A stretch of 64,000 nucleotides of DNA from Nannochloropsis salina CCMP1776 (Eukaryota > Sar > Eustigmatophyceae > Eustigmatales > Monodopsidaceae), in contig SDOX01000020.1 in assembly GCA_004565275.1 (NCBI GenBank), forward strand, positions 189,189 through 253,188, given 5' to 3'. Shown here one piece after another: positions 52,717-64,000 of this stretch (positions within the stretch are counted from its first letter, which is position 1; the number at the start of each line of letters is the position of its first letter). Made by a program: the position numbers and the translations under genes. The notes under the pieces were generated by a model. That model ran no database searches. It was not told the origin of the DNA and was given only the letters and a program-made list of their open reading frames with translations.

Positions 52717-55700
52717 ATGACGTTTCTACCCCCCCCGCTCATAGCAGGAATGGAAGAGGAGGACGAAACGGAAAATGTTGTCCGCCAGGTACTGGAAGGA
52801 ATTTTACAAGAGGGGCTACGTCGAGCAAACGCTACTAATATGAAGGCGGCGCAGTGTCTCCGGAGCCTCAATAGTGACCAGAGGGCAAAGGACCAGCTCC
52901 TAGCGCCTCTCACTGCGACATTGTGCGACCGAAAACGCATCAAAGATCTCATGGAGCAGTACGTAGATAAAAGGTTTCCAAGCATCAGTGTTATACTAGG
53001 AGAGAACGATCAAGTAGTAGAAATGGTTGAGGAAGCGGAGGAGGAGCAAGACAAATGGGGAGACGAGGTGGGGGCAACGGAGAATTCTTACTCGATTTTC
53101 ACCGGCAAAAACGAAAATCGAAATCAAGTCTCCTTCTCCTTGCTTTCCATGTTGGATTTGCCGGAAGTGAGGATGATTGATCTTGGGGCAGTGGCCGCTC
53201 AGCTGCAGGGAAGTATGAAGGAGGAGCAATTAGCGGGGTTGAAGGCGCTGGAGACTTCTATGTGGAGTGAGTTGACGTACAGTGAGCATTGGCCAGGCGT
53301 GTGCGAGGGGTTGGCGCGTCTCGTGGCCGCTTCCACGGAAGCCGTCCTTGAAAGCATCGGAGACAAGGCGAGTGAGGGGCGGGCGCCAAGACGTGGCGTG
53401 CAGGCAAGCGAGGGGCAGGGCAAGGACGATTCGGACGTCTGCATGCGTGTGATTAAGATGTATTGGGAGCTCTTCACCTGTCTTTCCCCGGGGCAGCGTG
53501 CGGACATCTATCTGACCGTGGCCGCCGATCTGGTCAACACCTTTCGATCCCGCCTCTGGGTCCTCCCAAACGCGGGTTCTCCCACCCTCCCAGCCGAGGA
53601 GGACGTCTCCTCCCCGCCCGGACCCTCCCCGCCCTGTGCAGCCGCGATAGGCATCGAAGGAACTCCACATGGCCGCCTCCTCTGCGCCAAGGTCGGGCTG
53701 CTCCACCGCATGCACCAGGACCTACCCTCCCTCTTCCCCCACCTCCCCGACCTCGCCCTCCATCAAGTCCTCGCCTGGACATGCCTCCTTCTCCGGACAC
53801 TCTATTCCCCTTCCTCTCCCTCCCAACACCCTCACCTTCTCCTTTCGCCCATCCATCTCTTCGCCGCCCTGGACGCGTCGGCCCACTGGTTCAAGTCCTG
53901 GTGCCTCCGCCTCCCCCCTCCCAAGCTCTCCTACTTCCTCCAACGGACAGGGCTGCTGGGCGACATTCTTCACGTCTGTCGACCGCTCAAAGAGCAGCCT
54001 GGCCATGGAATACGCCTGGATGATAGTAGCCGCTGGGAAGACAAGGGTGATGACGCCGTTGCCGCCTCCTCCGCTCTTGCCAGCAGGGAGGAGGAAGCCG
54101 CCGTGGTGCGCCTCCATCCCCCCCCACGGGTTCCGGGCGATCCAGATATCTCCTCCTTGCCCCCCTTCCTGGGCTCCTTCCCCCCCCTTGACCCTCGGGG
54201 ACTCACTGCTCTCAAACAGTCGTTCTCCCTGAGCCTTCTCGCCCATCTAGGCGCAACCGCCTCCCTGACATTTCACGCAGATTCTGAGTCAGAAAACGCA
54301 CGAGAAGGCTGTGTCGGCGCCGTTTCTGCCCTATGGGGGGGGGCGGTAGCTCTCCGTGCCCATGAACTTCCCTCGAGGCTCTCCGACGTGTGCTTGGCCC
54401 CCTCCCCGGCCGCCTCAGCCTGCTCCCCCCACCTCCGCATTGCCACGTCTACGGCCTCTGCCTCTCCCTCGTCTCCTTCCTCTGGCTCATACCTTATTTC
54501 CTGCGCCGAGCTCTTCCTCCACACGCTTCTCGTAGAAGACACTCTTGGAAAGCACCCGCCAAGGCAGGTTTCACTGCCACGGATCCCTTGCATCGCAGCA
54601 ACGACCCATCCATCTGCAGCAGCCAATTGTCCTGAGCCGCACGTGTCGACCAGCCATCCCGACAAGACGAAAGACATCGCCTTCGCGCATTTCTCTACCC
54701 CTGCTCACACAAACGTCACTTCGGAGCCCTTTTACCTGTGCCAATCGGCCGCGGCCGCTCTGTTCGAACTTCCTCTGCCGGCTTCCTACCACATGCACGC
54801 TCTGGGCCGCCTGATCGCCAGGCTGCGGGGACCCTGTCCACCCGAAGCCCAAGCTCGGCATCTGGTGCTCACCGTCCTGGCCCTTCGTCTCTCCACACAG
54901 TGTGGCGCCAGAGCGGGCCCGGGGGGGGGGGACGCAGACGGGGTCGGCACGGGACTGGAAGACCTTCGTTTCCTCCACCAGCACGCCGTCCGCCTTTGCT
55001 GCACCCAAAGCCTCGCTACCTCCCCGCCCCTGTCGCCTGCGTCGATCAATCTCTTGCAGCGTGTTTATTGTGAGTCTCTCTTCTCCGTATACCGCACCCA
55101 GCCGTGCCTGTTCGACGATCTCCCTCGATGGCCTATACACGTCTTCCTCCCGCTTTTGGTGACTACCCCCACAGCAGCGACGGATATCCTGAGAGAGGAT
55201 GACGCAGGGGGGCACACCGGTTGGGCTGGTCTGCCAAATACGACAAAGGACGGCAGGCGCTCGCAGGAGTTCGCCTACGCCTGTCTAGGGTTGCTCTGCT
55301 GGGACTACCGAGGCATGCGGTACCTGTCGCGGCTTGGAGGGTCGTTGTTCTATGGGCTGACAGGAGCCCTCTGCACGCGTGCCCTGGACTTGCTGGAGCG
55401 GGAAGAGGACGGGGGCGAGGACGACGGCGACGAAAGACGGGGAGACGAGCAGAGCGTCTGCCCCTTCCTCACGCCCTCGCTCCCTTTCCTGCCTATTCTT
55501 CTCCAGAACATCGCCAGCGTCGGCCCACAGGCCCCGTTGGCAGGGCTACTGAGTACGCTCTTGGCGTGTCTCTTCCAGGATTTTCCTCGGCGGCACGGAC
55601 TTCGGTACGCGGAGGATCTGTCCTCCCCCTTGCCCCTCCTGCAGCCCCCCCGCCTCCGCCATACCCTCTGCCTGGCTCTTGTACTCGCGCGCGAACTGGC

Positions 55701-57231
55701 GAGCAGACCCTTCGAAGGGTTTGAGGACATTGCCGCGCCGCATGTAGCCGTCCTTCTGGAGTGGGAGAAACCGCCGCCCATGCCTGAGCTAGGGGGGGAC
55801 AAGGCAAAGAGGGCCCTCCCGCGAGAGCCCCGGGGGCGGGGGGAGGGCGTGAAGCCAGCAGTCTGGAAGTACTCCGACGCCGGGCAGCTTCTCTCCCTCC
55901 GCCTCTTGATAAGCATGGCGAGTACTCTGAATGGCGCGGCCTGGCTGGTAGCCACGTTCCCCGCGCTGAATGCTGCTCTTTGTCGTGCCTCGGCCCCCTG
56001 GCCTTCCTCCCACCCGTCCTCGCCTTCCCCCGGCTGTCCGGGACCACCTGGTTCTCGAATGCATGCGACTTTCGTCAGCATTGGGGAAAAAACTGGCCAT
56101 GAGAAAGAGGAGAGAGCCGCCGACGACAACCTCCTGGGAGCCCTCTACTTGCGGGCCCTCCTCCACCAAGAGAAGGCCTCATCCGCCTTGCCCCCGCCCC
56201 CTCCCTTGCGCGACGAAGAGGAGATAGACGCGGCTCTGGCTGTCCTTTCCGTGCAAAGAGCTATGGACAGTGGGGGGCTGAGGTATGGGTGGGGGGCCAT
56301 GCCGGTCCACTTCTTTCAGGAGCACGCGGTCCGGAGGCTCGAGCGCGCTGGTAGCCCGCCATCACTGACGCGATTGCTGGAGGAAGGGTATGGGATGGGT
56401 GGGGAGAAGAACTACCTCCTCCCTGTGTGCTGGGAGCACGTCCGCCGGCACGTCCATGGCGGGCCTGGACGAGAGTCGGCGGGGGGAGGAGCGAGCAAGG
56501 GAGACACGGACACATGCCAACCAGGCTGGGGACCTGAGGCGAGGCAGGTTGCGCCAGGAGAGCCTTCTACTTGCATCACTCGGGCGTGTCATGTCCAGAT
56601 AGACATGGTGATCGTGCACGCCGCTCGTTGGGGCTTGTTGCCTGACGAGGAGGCGGAAAAAACAAACTTCCGTCGCTCCCTCCTGTCCTTGGTTCAGGGA
56701 TCTTCCGGCCTGACGACTGTGTGGGAGCTGAGCATCTGGATGATCATGGCTTGTGGGCAAGGGGAGGAGGAAGTTCTTCCTTTTCTTCTCTCGGGGCGTC
56801 TCCCTCCAAAGCGAAGTCAAGAACGAGGCCTCAGAGATGGACGTGTAGGACAGGACGACGGCGCCTTGGCCGACGAAACTGTCACAACACTTGATTCACA
56901 GATGCCCGAGATAAACGGAGCTCTGACTCAGTGTGGTCTTTCTACAAGGGCCTTAGTACTTAGCTGGTTCACCCACTCCTTCTGGGGGGCTTTGTCTGTC
57001 ACCGAACTTGCCATTAGCGAGACTCTGTACATCCTTCACGGCCCAGCTATGCGGGTTGGTGTGGCATTGAGCCTCTTCAAGTTCATGAGGGAAGATCTTC
57101 TGGTGGCGGCCACGCGTCAATACGACGTAATTCGTGTGAGTCACATAGTTGAGGCAAGCTTGAAGCGGTTCGAGTTCACGCCCCAAGTGATGGAGGGCTT
57201 ACGAGAGATAAGTAGGCGCACGCAAGACTAG
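52717..57231 (+). CDS. BROMI/TBC1D32-like helical-repeat protein
   Basis: Single exon, 1504 residues from the first in-frame ATG (alternative ATG 52750). The N terminus (ENVVRQVLEGILQEGLRRAN ... LMEQYVDKRFPSISVIL) and the helical region with WSELTYSEHWPGVCEGLARLV and CMRVIKMYWELFTCLSPGQRADIYLTVAADLVNTF resemble the start of broad-minded proteins. The C terminus (LSTRALVLSWFTHSFWGALSVTELAISETLYILHGPAMRVGVALSLFKFMREDLL) matches the degenerate TBC-like end of BROMI. The middle is Pro/Ser-rich and variable. In animals BROMI works with the CCRK kinase in cilium assembly and Hedgehog signalling. The call rests on end-domain resemblance without alignment, so it is moderate; another large ARM-repeat scaffold remains possible. 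Confidence 0.5.
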   Translation: MTFLPPPLIAGMEEEDETENVVRQVLEGILQEGLRRANATNMKAAQCLRSLNSDQRAKDQLLAPLTATLCDRKRIKDLMEQYVDKRFPSISVILGENDQVVEMVEEAEEEQDKWGDEVGATENSYSIFTGKNENRNQVSFSLLSMLDLPEVRMIDLGAVAAQLQGSMKEEQLAGLKALETSMWSELTYSEHWPGVCEGLARLVAASTEAVLESIGDKASEGRAPRRGVQASEGQGKDDSDVCMRVIKMYWELFTCLSPGQRADIYLTVAADLVNTFRSRLWVLPNAGSPTLPAEEDVSSPPGPSPPCAAAIGIEGTPHGRLLCAKVGLLHRMHQDLPSLFPHLPDLALHQVLAWTCLLLRTLYSPSSPSQHPHLLLSPIHLFAALDASAHWFKSWCLRLPPPKLSYFLQRTGLLGDILHVCRPLKEQPGHGIRLDDSSRWEDKGDDAVAASSALASREEEAAVVRLHPPPRVPGDPDISSLPPFLGSFPPLDPRGLTALKQSFSLSLLAHLGATASLTFHADSESENAREGCVGAVSALWGGAVALRAHELPSRLSDVCLAPSPAASACSPHLRIATSTASASPSSPSSGSYLISCAELFLHTLLVEDTLGKHPPRQVSLPRIPCIAATTHPSAAANCPEPHVSTSHPDKTKDIAFAHFSTPAHTNVTSEPFYLCQSAAAALFELPLPASYHMHALGRLIARLRGPCPPEAQARHLVLTVLALRLSTQCGARAGPGGGDADGVGTGLEDLRFLHQHAVRLCCTQSLATSPPLSPASINLLQRVYCESLFSVYRTQPCLFDDLPRWPIHVFLPLLVTTPTAATDILREDDAGGHTGWAGLPNTTKDGRRSQEFAYACLGLLCWDYRGMRYLSRLGGSLFYGLTGALCTRALDLLEREEDGGEDDGDERRGDEQSVCPFLTPSLPFLPILLQNIASVGPQAPLAGLLSTLLACLFQDFPRRHGLRYAEDLSSPLPLLQPPRLRHTLCLALVLARELASRPFEGFEDIAAPHVAVLLEWEKPPPMPELGGDKAKRALPREPRGRGEGVKPAVWKYSDAGQLLSLRLLISMASTLNGAAWLVATFPALNAALCRASAPWPSSHPSSPSPGCPGPPGSRMHATFVSIGEKTGHEKEERAADDNLLGALYLRALLHQEKASSALPPPPPLRDEEEIDAALAVLSVQRAMDSGGLRYGWGAMPVHFFQEHAVRRLERAGSPPSLTRLLEEGYGMGGEKNYLLPVCWEHVRRHVHGGPGRESAGGGASKGDTDTCQPGWGPEARQVAPGEPSTCITRACHVQIDMVIVHAARWGLLPDEEAEKTNFRRSLLSLVQGSSGLTTVWELSIWMIMACGQGEEEVLPFLLSGRLPPKRSQERGLRDGRVGQDDGALADETVTTLDSQMPEINGALTQCGLSTRALVLSWFTHSFWGALSVTELAISETLYILHGPAMRVGVALSLFKFMREDLLVAATRQYDVIRVSHIVEASLKRFEFTPQVMEGLREISRRTQD

Positions 57232-57576
57232 ATCAAAAGGTCTAAAAAAGAATGTAATTACTAAAAAACTAAGCAATTGGCAAATCATGGATTTGTGTCG
57301 TTGGCACAGGGTAGAGGAGGTTTTCCAGCTCGAATGCTTAGAACGCCACTTGTCGCTTTTTTCGCCGCAAAGCCGTGCTGCCCGTTAAGCGGGAGACCAA
57401 CAAGGTCCTTGTCATGCTATTGTTGAGTCTCTGGTTTATATGTACATATTTCAGCACACACGCTCTCATTCACTACAGATTGTCGGGCGGTGCGGGGCCA
57501 GGAATTGCTTGGGCAGAGGGTCATAGAAAGCGGCTCCCAGTTTGAGGTGTATCAAGCAAATAGCGATCGAACCTTG
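57232..57576. other. Spacer between same-strand genes
   Basis: 345 bases between the BROMI-like stop and the MIC60 ATG, AT-rich; presumably the MIC60 promoter. Nothing else seen. Confidence 0.45.
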
Positions 57577-59643
57577 ATGAGCATGCTTTCCTCACGACGC
57601 CGCGCCGCGGTACCAACCTTTGTAATGCTCGGTCAACGATGGCTTGCTGTGTCCCCGTCACCATACTTGCGGGCGTTGTCGACAAAACCGCCCCTTTCCT
57701 CGCGCCCTCCCAACCTGTACAAGGCTCCTCCTCCAGGCCCTAAAGCTCCAAGAGGCCACCCCCCTCCTCCCGCCGGCCCCGAGCCGCCCGCTCAGAAAGC
57801 ATCCGGCGGATTCGGCTTGGGCGCAGCTCTTGGCATGATTGTGCTCGCTGGCGGGACTGCCGCAACGGGGTATTACTACGTGCTTGCGGACCAAAATGAG
57901 AAATCTCATATGGAGGGTTACCTCGCGAAAGTCAAGTCAACCGTAGGCCTCGCCCCCCCCCTTGAGATCGAGACACCACCTACTGGAGCTGCTGCGAGCA
58001 ATCGAGAGAATGAAGTGAAGAACGCAAAAGGCGATGTTGAAGCAGCTGCTGCCGGGGCTGCGGCAAGTGTGAAGACAGAGCTTCAGAAAGCTACGACACG
58101 GGCATCACAGGCGGTGCATGCCGTCGAGGAAAAGGTCGCCACCGCACTGCGAGGGGGCAAAGAGGCTCCTGCGTCCGATACAGAAAATAGTATGGGTCCA
58201 TCAGAGAAAAAGGGAGGGGCGGAGGATGGGGATGACGGAGGTGCAGAGCTGTCGGAGAAGGTGAAGGAGGCGGCGAGGGAGGTGGAGGGAGAGGTCCGTT
58301 CCGCCGTCGAAAATGCCGAGCACCTTGCAGCCCAGATAATCTCTGACATCGAGGATCGTGCGAAGAAGGAGGAAGACCCGGGCGTGGTGGCCACGGAAGA
58401 AGGAGAGAAGAAGAAAGACGGGGCGCCCACCGAGTCGGCCCTAGGGAGGAAGCAGGCGGAAGCGGCTCTCAAGCACTTTGCTGGCTACGAGTCCCGGGGG
58501 AAGGAGCTTCGCTTCGACACGCTGACGCGTGCCGCGGAAGAGGCCTTGGCCCAGGGGGAGGCCCTCCGCAACCACCTGGAGCAGACCCTCCTGAAGGACC
58601 TGGCAGTCTTGAGTAACGAAGCCTTGCAACTCAGGGTCGTTCAGCTGGTGGGGGAGCTGCAGGAGCGCACGAAATGGGAGGCACTGCGCTTGCACGAGGC
58701 AGTGCGGAAGGGGGAGATGGAGGTGAGCGGGAAATACGTGGAGCTGATCCGAAAATTGCGCGAAGAAAGCGTGGAGGAGGTAGGTCGACAAAGCCGGGCG
58801 TTAGAGGCGGAGAAGCAAGTGGCGCTGTTGAAGGCGATGGAGGAGAAGGACAAGGCGTGCAAGGCGCTCTTAGAGGAGGAGATGCGCTCTTTTACCGTCA
58901 ATGTGACGGCGGCGTTCGAGCAGGAGCGGGCGCAGGATCGGGCCCTGGTGGAGGCCCAAGCCAAGCGGGAGCTAGAGAACGTCCTGTACGAGAGGGAGAC
59001 CGGCTACCAAGCCGCCTTGGCCGGGCGGTTGGAGGAGCTGGGGCGGCTAAAGGGAGAGGTGGAGGCGTTGGAAGCGGTTTTTGAGACGGACACGGACTAC
59101 GAACACGTGTCCTGGAAGGTGCACAGGGTGAGCGCCGCCTTGCTGGCCTTTGAATTGGCGTTACAAAGCTCCCAGCCGTTACGCAGGGAGATCGCGGCCC
59201 TCCAGCACGTGACCAAGGGTGACCCTGTGCTGGACGCAGTGCTCGCCGGCCTTCCACCCGCGGCTTCCGAGGGTGTGCCCACCCCGTCGGAGCTCCAGGT
59301 CCGCTTCCCCATGGTGCAAAAAGCGGCGCGAGAGGCGGCTTTCGTCCCCGAGTTGAGCCCCGGGATGGTCGGGCACATGTTTGCCGGCCTTCTAGCGGCC
59401 GTCACCATCCAGCCACGGGGTCTGGTGGAAGGCGCGGGGGCCGACGAGACGCTGGCACGGGCGGCCTACCACGTGGAGCGCGGGCACCTAGCCGAGGCAG
59501 TGCAGGAGCTGGAAGGGCTGGGGGGGTTGGCGGGTCGGACGGTGGAGGATTGGTTGAACGACGCGCGAGGGAGATTGGAGCTGACGCAGGCGGCGCGGGC
59601 GATGAATGCCCGCTCTGCCTTGTTGAATGTGAGCATGGTATAG
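57577..59643 (+). CDS. MIC60: MIC60/mitofilin, MICOS core subunit
   Basis: Single exon, 688 residues from the first in-frame ATG. An Arg/Ser-rich mitochondrial presequence (MSMLSSRRRAAVPTF...) and Pro-rich spacer precede one transmembrane helix at about 79-102 (GLGAALGMIVLAGGTAATGYYY). A long Ala/Glu/Lys-rich coiled coil fills the intermembrane-space part. The C-terminal mitofilin signature is clear: PMVQKAAREAAFVPE, GMVGHMFAGLLAAVTIQP and AAYHVERGHLAEAVQELEGLGGLAGRTVEDWLNDARGRLELTQAARAMNA. MIC60 builds crista junctions in the inner membrane and contacts outer-membrane complexes. Topology and C terminus agree with the family; the central coiled coil is, as usual, unconserved. Confidence 0.9.
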   Translation: MSMLSSRRRAAVPTFVMLGQRWLAVSPSPYLRALSTKPPLSSRPPNLYKAPPPGPKAPRGHPPPPAGPEPPAQKASGGFGLGAALGMIVLAGGTAATGYYYVLADQNEKSHMEGYLAKVKSTVGLAPPLEIETPPTGAAASNRENEVKNAKGDVEAAAAGAAASVKTELQKATTRASQAVHAVEEKVATALRGGKEAPASDTENSMGPSEKKGGAEDGDDGGAELSEKVKEAAREVEGEVRSAVENAEHLAAQIISDIEDRAKKEEDPGVVATEEGEKKKDGAPTESALGRKQAEAALKHFAGYESRGKELRFDTLTRAAEEALAQGEALRNHLEQTLLKDLAVLSNEALQLRVVQLVGELQERTKWEALRLHEAVRKGEMEVSGKYVELIRKLREESVEEVGRQSRALEAEKQVALLKAMEEKDKACKALLEEEMRSFTVNVTAAFEQERAQDRALVEAQAKRELENVLYERETGYQAALAGRLEELGRLKGEVEALEAVFETDTDYEHVSWKVHRVSAALLAFELALQSSQPLRREIAALQHVTKGDPVLDAVLAGLPPAASEGVPTPSELQVRFPMVQKAAREAAFVPELSPGMVGHMFAGLLAAVTIQPRGLVEGAGADETLARAAYHVERGHLAEAVQELEGLGGLAGRTVEDWLNDARGRLELTQAARAMNARSALLNVSMV

Positions 59644-60007
59644 AGGGGGGATAGAGGACGGGACGCGAGGGAGCGGGGGCGTGCGAGCGGAGGCGCTGTC
59701 GGCGGGAGGGGGAACGGAACCCCTAAAGAAGAAGTAGACCACATAGCGAGGATACAGGGGGGGGCAATAAGCAGGGCCGTGACGCGGCTTGATAGGCTTT
59801 CTTTCCATGGGGCCAACAATGTTGGCGGCATCGATGTAAATGGTGCTTGTGTCGCCATCCATGTCATCTATTTTTGGACCATATTACCCCCTCCCTGCAT
59901 CCAGCAGTCCTCCTTCAACCCCCCGCCAAGCCGTTTCTAACTCCTCTTATAGGTTCTCTCCCTTTCCGTTTCTCTGCCACTCGAGCCACACATCCCGGTC
60001 TGCCCCC
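59644..60007. other. Spacer between convergent genes
   Basis: 364 bases between the MIC60 and USB1 3' ends; presumably both 3' UTRs. No gene seen. Confidence 0.45.
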
Positions 60008-61213
60008 CTACTCTCTCAATTTGACCTCGTACAGTTTATGTCCGATACGACACTCCACCCTATCCACCTTAACCGATGCCGCATACTCCTCCCCCTCCCC
60101 CTCCTCCTCCTCTTCCCCCTCCTCCTCCTCTTCCCCCTTCCCCGCCCGGGCCCCCGCCCCCCAGGCCTCCGACACGTCTCCCTTCACAGCGGCCACGGAG
60201 ATGTGGAAAAGGGCCCCGCGGTAGTAAGGGGGCTGCCGATACTTGACCAAGACCTCGTCCACGCTCTCCACCACCTGCCGGAGCCGCCCCTCGCCCCCTT
60301 CCTCCACAGGCACCGTCACGAAGGACCGAGACCTGTCATCGTTCACAAGCAAACCCTCCCCCCCCCCCCGTCCTCGGCGCCAGGCCAGCCTGAAGGTGAA
60401 GGCCCTGGCCCACGCCAAGGCCTTCCCCAGATCGGCCACGAACGGCTCCATGTGGTAAGAGCGGAGATAGACGGTGCGAGAGAGGCTGAGGTGCTGCCCG
60501 GACGTCTCCTGGTCCGAAGGAAGATGCCGGCTCTCTCTCCCTTCCTCCTCCCCCGCCCCCTCCTCCTCCTCGTCTTCATCCGAAGAGTCGGCCGAAGGGA
60601 CCGGGTTCAAGTCGTTCTCGACCAGCTCCTTCTTTTCTTGCCATCCTTCCTCGCCTCCTGTCTCGGTGCCGAGGACATTCCTCAACCGGCGCCGAGCCTC
60701 CTGAACGCATGCCTTCGCCATTCGCACCACCTCCCTGGTGTTGGGCACGGTGATGTACACGTGCGTTGCCCAGTTCCCTTCAAAGTGCGGGACGCTTCGA
60801 ATCCAATCTACAGTGGATGCCGGGGCAAGAGGCTGGCCGTCGGAGCGGAAGGAAGAGCAGGAGGAGGACGGAGCTCGGCGGGCCGGAAGGCTTCGGCGTT
60901 TACCGTTGGTCAATACCGTGGTGTACACGTGCTCTGCCGAGACATGGAAGAAGTCTTGGTCGGGTCCTGGCAAGTTGGAGGAGGGACGGGGTCGCTTCTG
61001 GACAGTCGTCAAGGCTCTTTGAGCGCGATGAAAGGAATTCAAAACGGGTTGCTTGCGGGGAGGTGAGGAGGGAGGATCAGCACGGGCGGCAGTTCCACTG
61101 AAAAGGGAGGTATGGGAAACCCTGTCGTCAAGTACGGCCCTGGTGTGTGCCTCCGCATCACTGTTATTCCCGTCCTCGTCAGAGGTGTCATATATATTCA
61201 GCAGACCCTCCAT
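60008..61213 (-). CDS. USB1: USB1, U6 snRNA 3'-end phosphodiesterase
   Basis: Single exon, 401 residues from the ATG at 61213 (MEGLLNIYDTSDEDGNN), whose start resembles other USB1 proteins; an upstream in-frame non-ATG stretch is not used. The family mark PHFEGNWATHVYI is at 142-154. The two catalytic 2H-phosphoesterase motifs are HLS (241-243, in HLSLSRTVYL) and HIS (337-339, in GALFHISVA). Between the first strand and the first HxS is an acidic insertion (about 185-238). USB1 trims the oligo(U) tail of U6 snRNA and leaves a terminal phosphate, protecting U6 in the nucleus. Long plus-strand frames over this gene are shadows. Divergent to the RbAp48 gene with 611 bases between ATGs. Confidence 0.9.
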   Translation of the reverse strand: MEGLLNIYDTSDEDGNNSDAEAHTRAVLDDRVSHTSLFSGTAARADPPSSPPRKQPVLNSFHRAQRALTTVQKRPRPSSNLPGPDQDFFHVSAEHVYTTVLTNGKRRSLPARRAPSSSCSSFRSDGQPLAPASTVDWIRSVPHFEGNWATHVYITVPNTREVVRMAKACVQEARRRLRNVLGTETGGEEGWQEKKELVENDLNPVPSADSSDEDEEEEGAGEEEGRESRHLPSDQETSGQHLSLSRTVYLRSYHMEPFVADLGKALAWARAFTFRLAWRRGRGGGEGLLVNDDRSRSFVTVPVEEGGEGRLRQVVESVDEVLVKYRQPPYYRGALFHISVAAVKGDVSEAWGAGARAGKGEEEEEGEEEEEGEGEEYAASVKVDRVECRIGHKLYEVKLRE

Positions 61214-63401
<2,188 letters not shown>

Positions 63402-63846
63402 GGAGGGAAGAAGGGAGGGAGGGAGGGAGGGAGGGAGATATGGAAAGGATGGGCTTGGTGGACTGAGAGGGGGCTGGAACAGTAAGTTTGTAAGGAATCG
63501 CGCGTGGCGTGCATCCAGGGGACGGCGGGATGGGATGAGAGGGGCTAGGGGGGAGGGAAGGGCACGGAGAGCGCGCAAGGGGGGGGTCCGGCGTCCCACG
63601 GTGAGAGGGATCGGGAGAGACACGCCCTGTCTGAAGAAATTGAGTCAGGGGACACAGACGCGAACCAAATACGCATAGCTTTTGGTTTTCTCATAGTCGC
63701 ACACCCTGTGCCTGCCGCCCAGGCCACGACGGCCTCCTTGACGTGCCTTCCTCTTCTTGCCTGGCCTCCTCGGTCCCCCCCTTTTGCCCCTCCCTCCCCC
63801 CCCCCTCGTCCTTCCCAGCCTCCCTCCCAGCTCCTCATTCCTAGAC
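63402..63846. other. 3' flank of RbAp48 gene with GGGA tract
   Basis: Starts with a GGGA-repeat purine run (63401-63437) and contains further G- and C-rich stretches. Minus-strand frames here are Arg/Gly-rich by composition and lack motifs. Nothing is called beyond the repeat. Confidence 0.45.
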
Positions 63847-63999
63847 ATGTCCAGGCGCTTTGAACACGCTCCTCCAAGAGAAAACGACGCGCACGGTGTG
63901 ACTGTAGCTGTCTCAATCGCCTTCATTGCCCTCTTTCTTTACCCTTTCCTTGCATCGCTCCTGCTCCTCCGCCGTTCCTTGCCCACCGCGAACGCGTAG
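63847..63999 (+). CDS. Candidate 50-residue single-pass membrane protein
   Basis: ATG to TAG, MSRRFEHAPPRENDAHGVTV followed by one strong hydrophobic helix (AVSIAFIALFLYPFLASLLLL) and RRSLPTANA. The basic flank after the helix and polar N terminus suit a small membrane peptide. No family recognised; the ORF ends at the window edge and may belong to a larger gene or be chance. Confidence 0.3.
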   Translation: MSRRFEHAPPRENDAHGVTVAVSIAFIALFLYPFLASLLLLRRSLPTANA

Positions 64000-64000
64000 A

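Noticed and set aside
59840-61066. 408-codon plus-strand frame opposite USB1
   Set aside because: Low-complexity Leu/Pro product with no motif; USB1 catalytic motifs are on the other strand.

Overview
This is a gene-dense eukaryotic nuclear window. About 25 protein genes lie in 64 kb, on both strands, with few short GT-AG introns (roughly 70-250 bases) and GC-rich exons set in AT-rich spacers. The gene set (NSF, MCM2, RbAp48, MIC60, Mam33/p32, USB1, NAA40, a SAPS phosphatase subunit, a CLC exchanger, a membrane-anchored fatty-alcohol oxidase, a REX1-B protein) is that of a free-living protist. The compact layout, intron style and REX1-B/fatty-alcohol-oxidase content suggest a stramenopile microalga, possibly a eustigmatophyte; that placement is inference. 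I found no rRNA or tRNA genes, CRISPR arrays, transposons or virus-derived elements.

Layout. 0-16 kb: 3' end of NSF (+), then Mam33/p32, a SAPS PP6 regulatory subunit, a large UBR-type zinc-finger protein and a cytochrome b561-like protein (all -), then a DHHC-family acyltransferase (+) converging on NAA40 (-). 17-24 kb: Tctex1 dynein light chain and an AMBRA1-like WD40 protein (+), an F-BAR+PH protein (-), and a small divergent candidate gene whose ATG is only 81 bases from that of the F-BAR gene. 24-37 kb: a minus-strand run of fatty-alcohol oxidase, an unknown single-pass membrane protein, a CLC Cl-/H+ exchanger, ATG10 and a kynurenine-type aminotransferase. 37-50 kb: F-box protein (+), HSL-type esterase (-), REX1-B protein (+), four-helix membrane protein (-), MCM2 (+) and a four-CxxC zinc/polyQ protein (-). 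50-64 kb: a 2.4 kb gene-poor stretch with tiny candidate exons, then a BROMI/TBC1D32-like protein, MIC60, USB1 (-) and RbAp48.

Functional themes: vesicle fusion and autophagy (NSF, AMBRA1-like, ATG10, F-BAR), chromatin and replication (MCM2, RbAp48, NAA40, REX1-B), and mitochondrial structure (MIC60, Mam33). The genes look independently transcribed; several head-to-head pairs share 80-700 base upstream regions. Spliced models below were built by hand from GT-AG sites, reading-frame continuity and family signatures; exon sums were checked to be multiples of three. Start codons are usually the first in-frame ATG and are often the least certain part.
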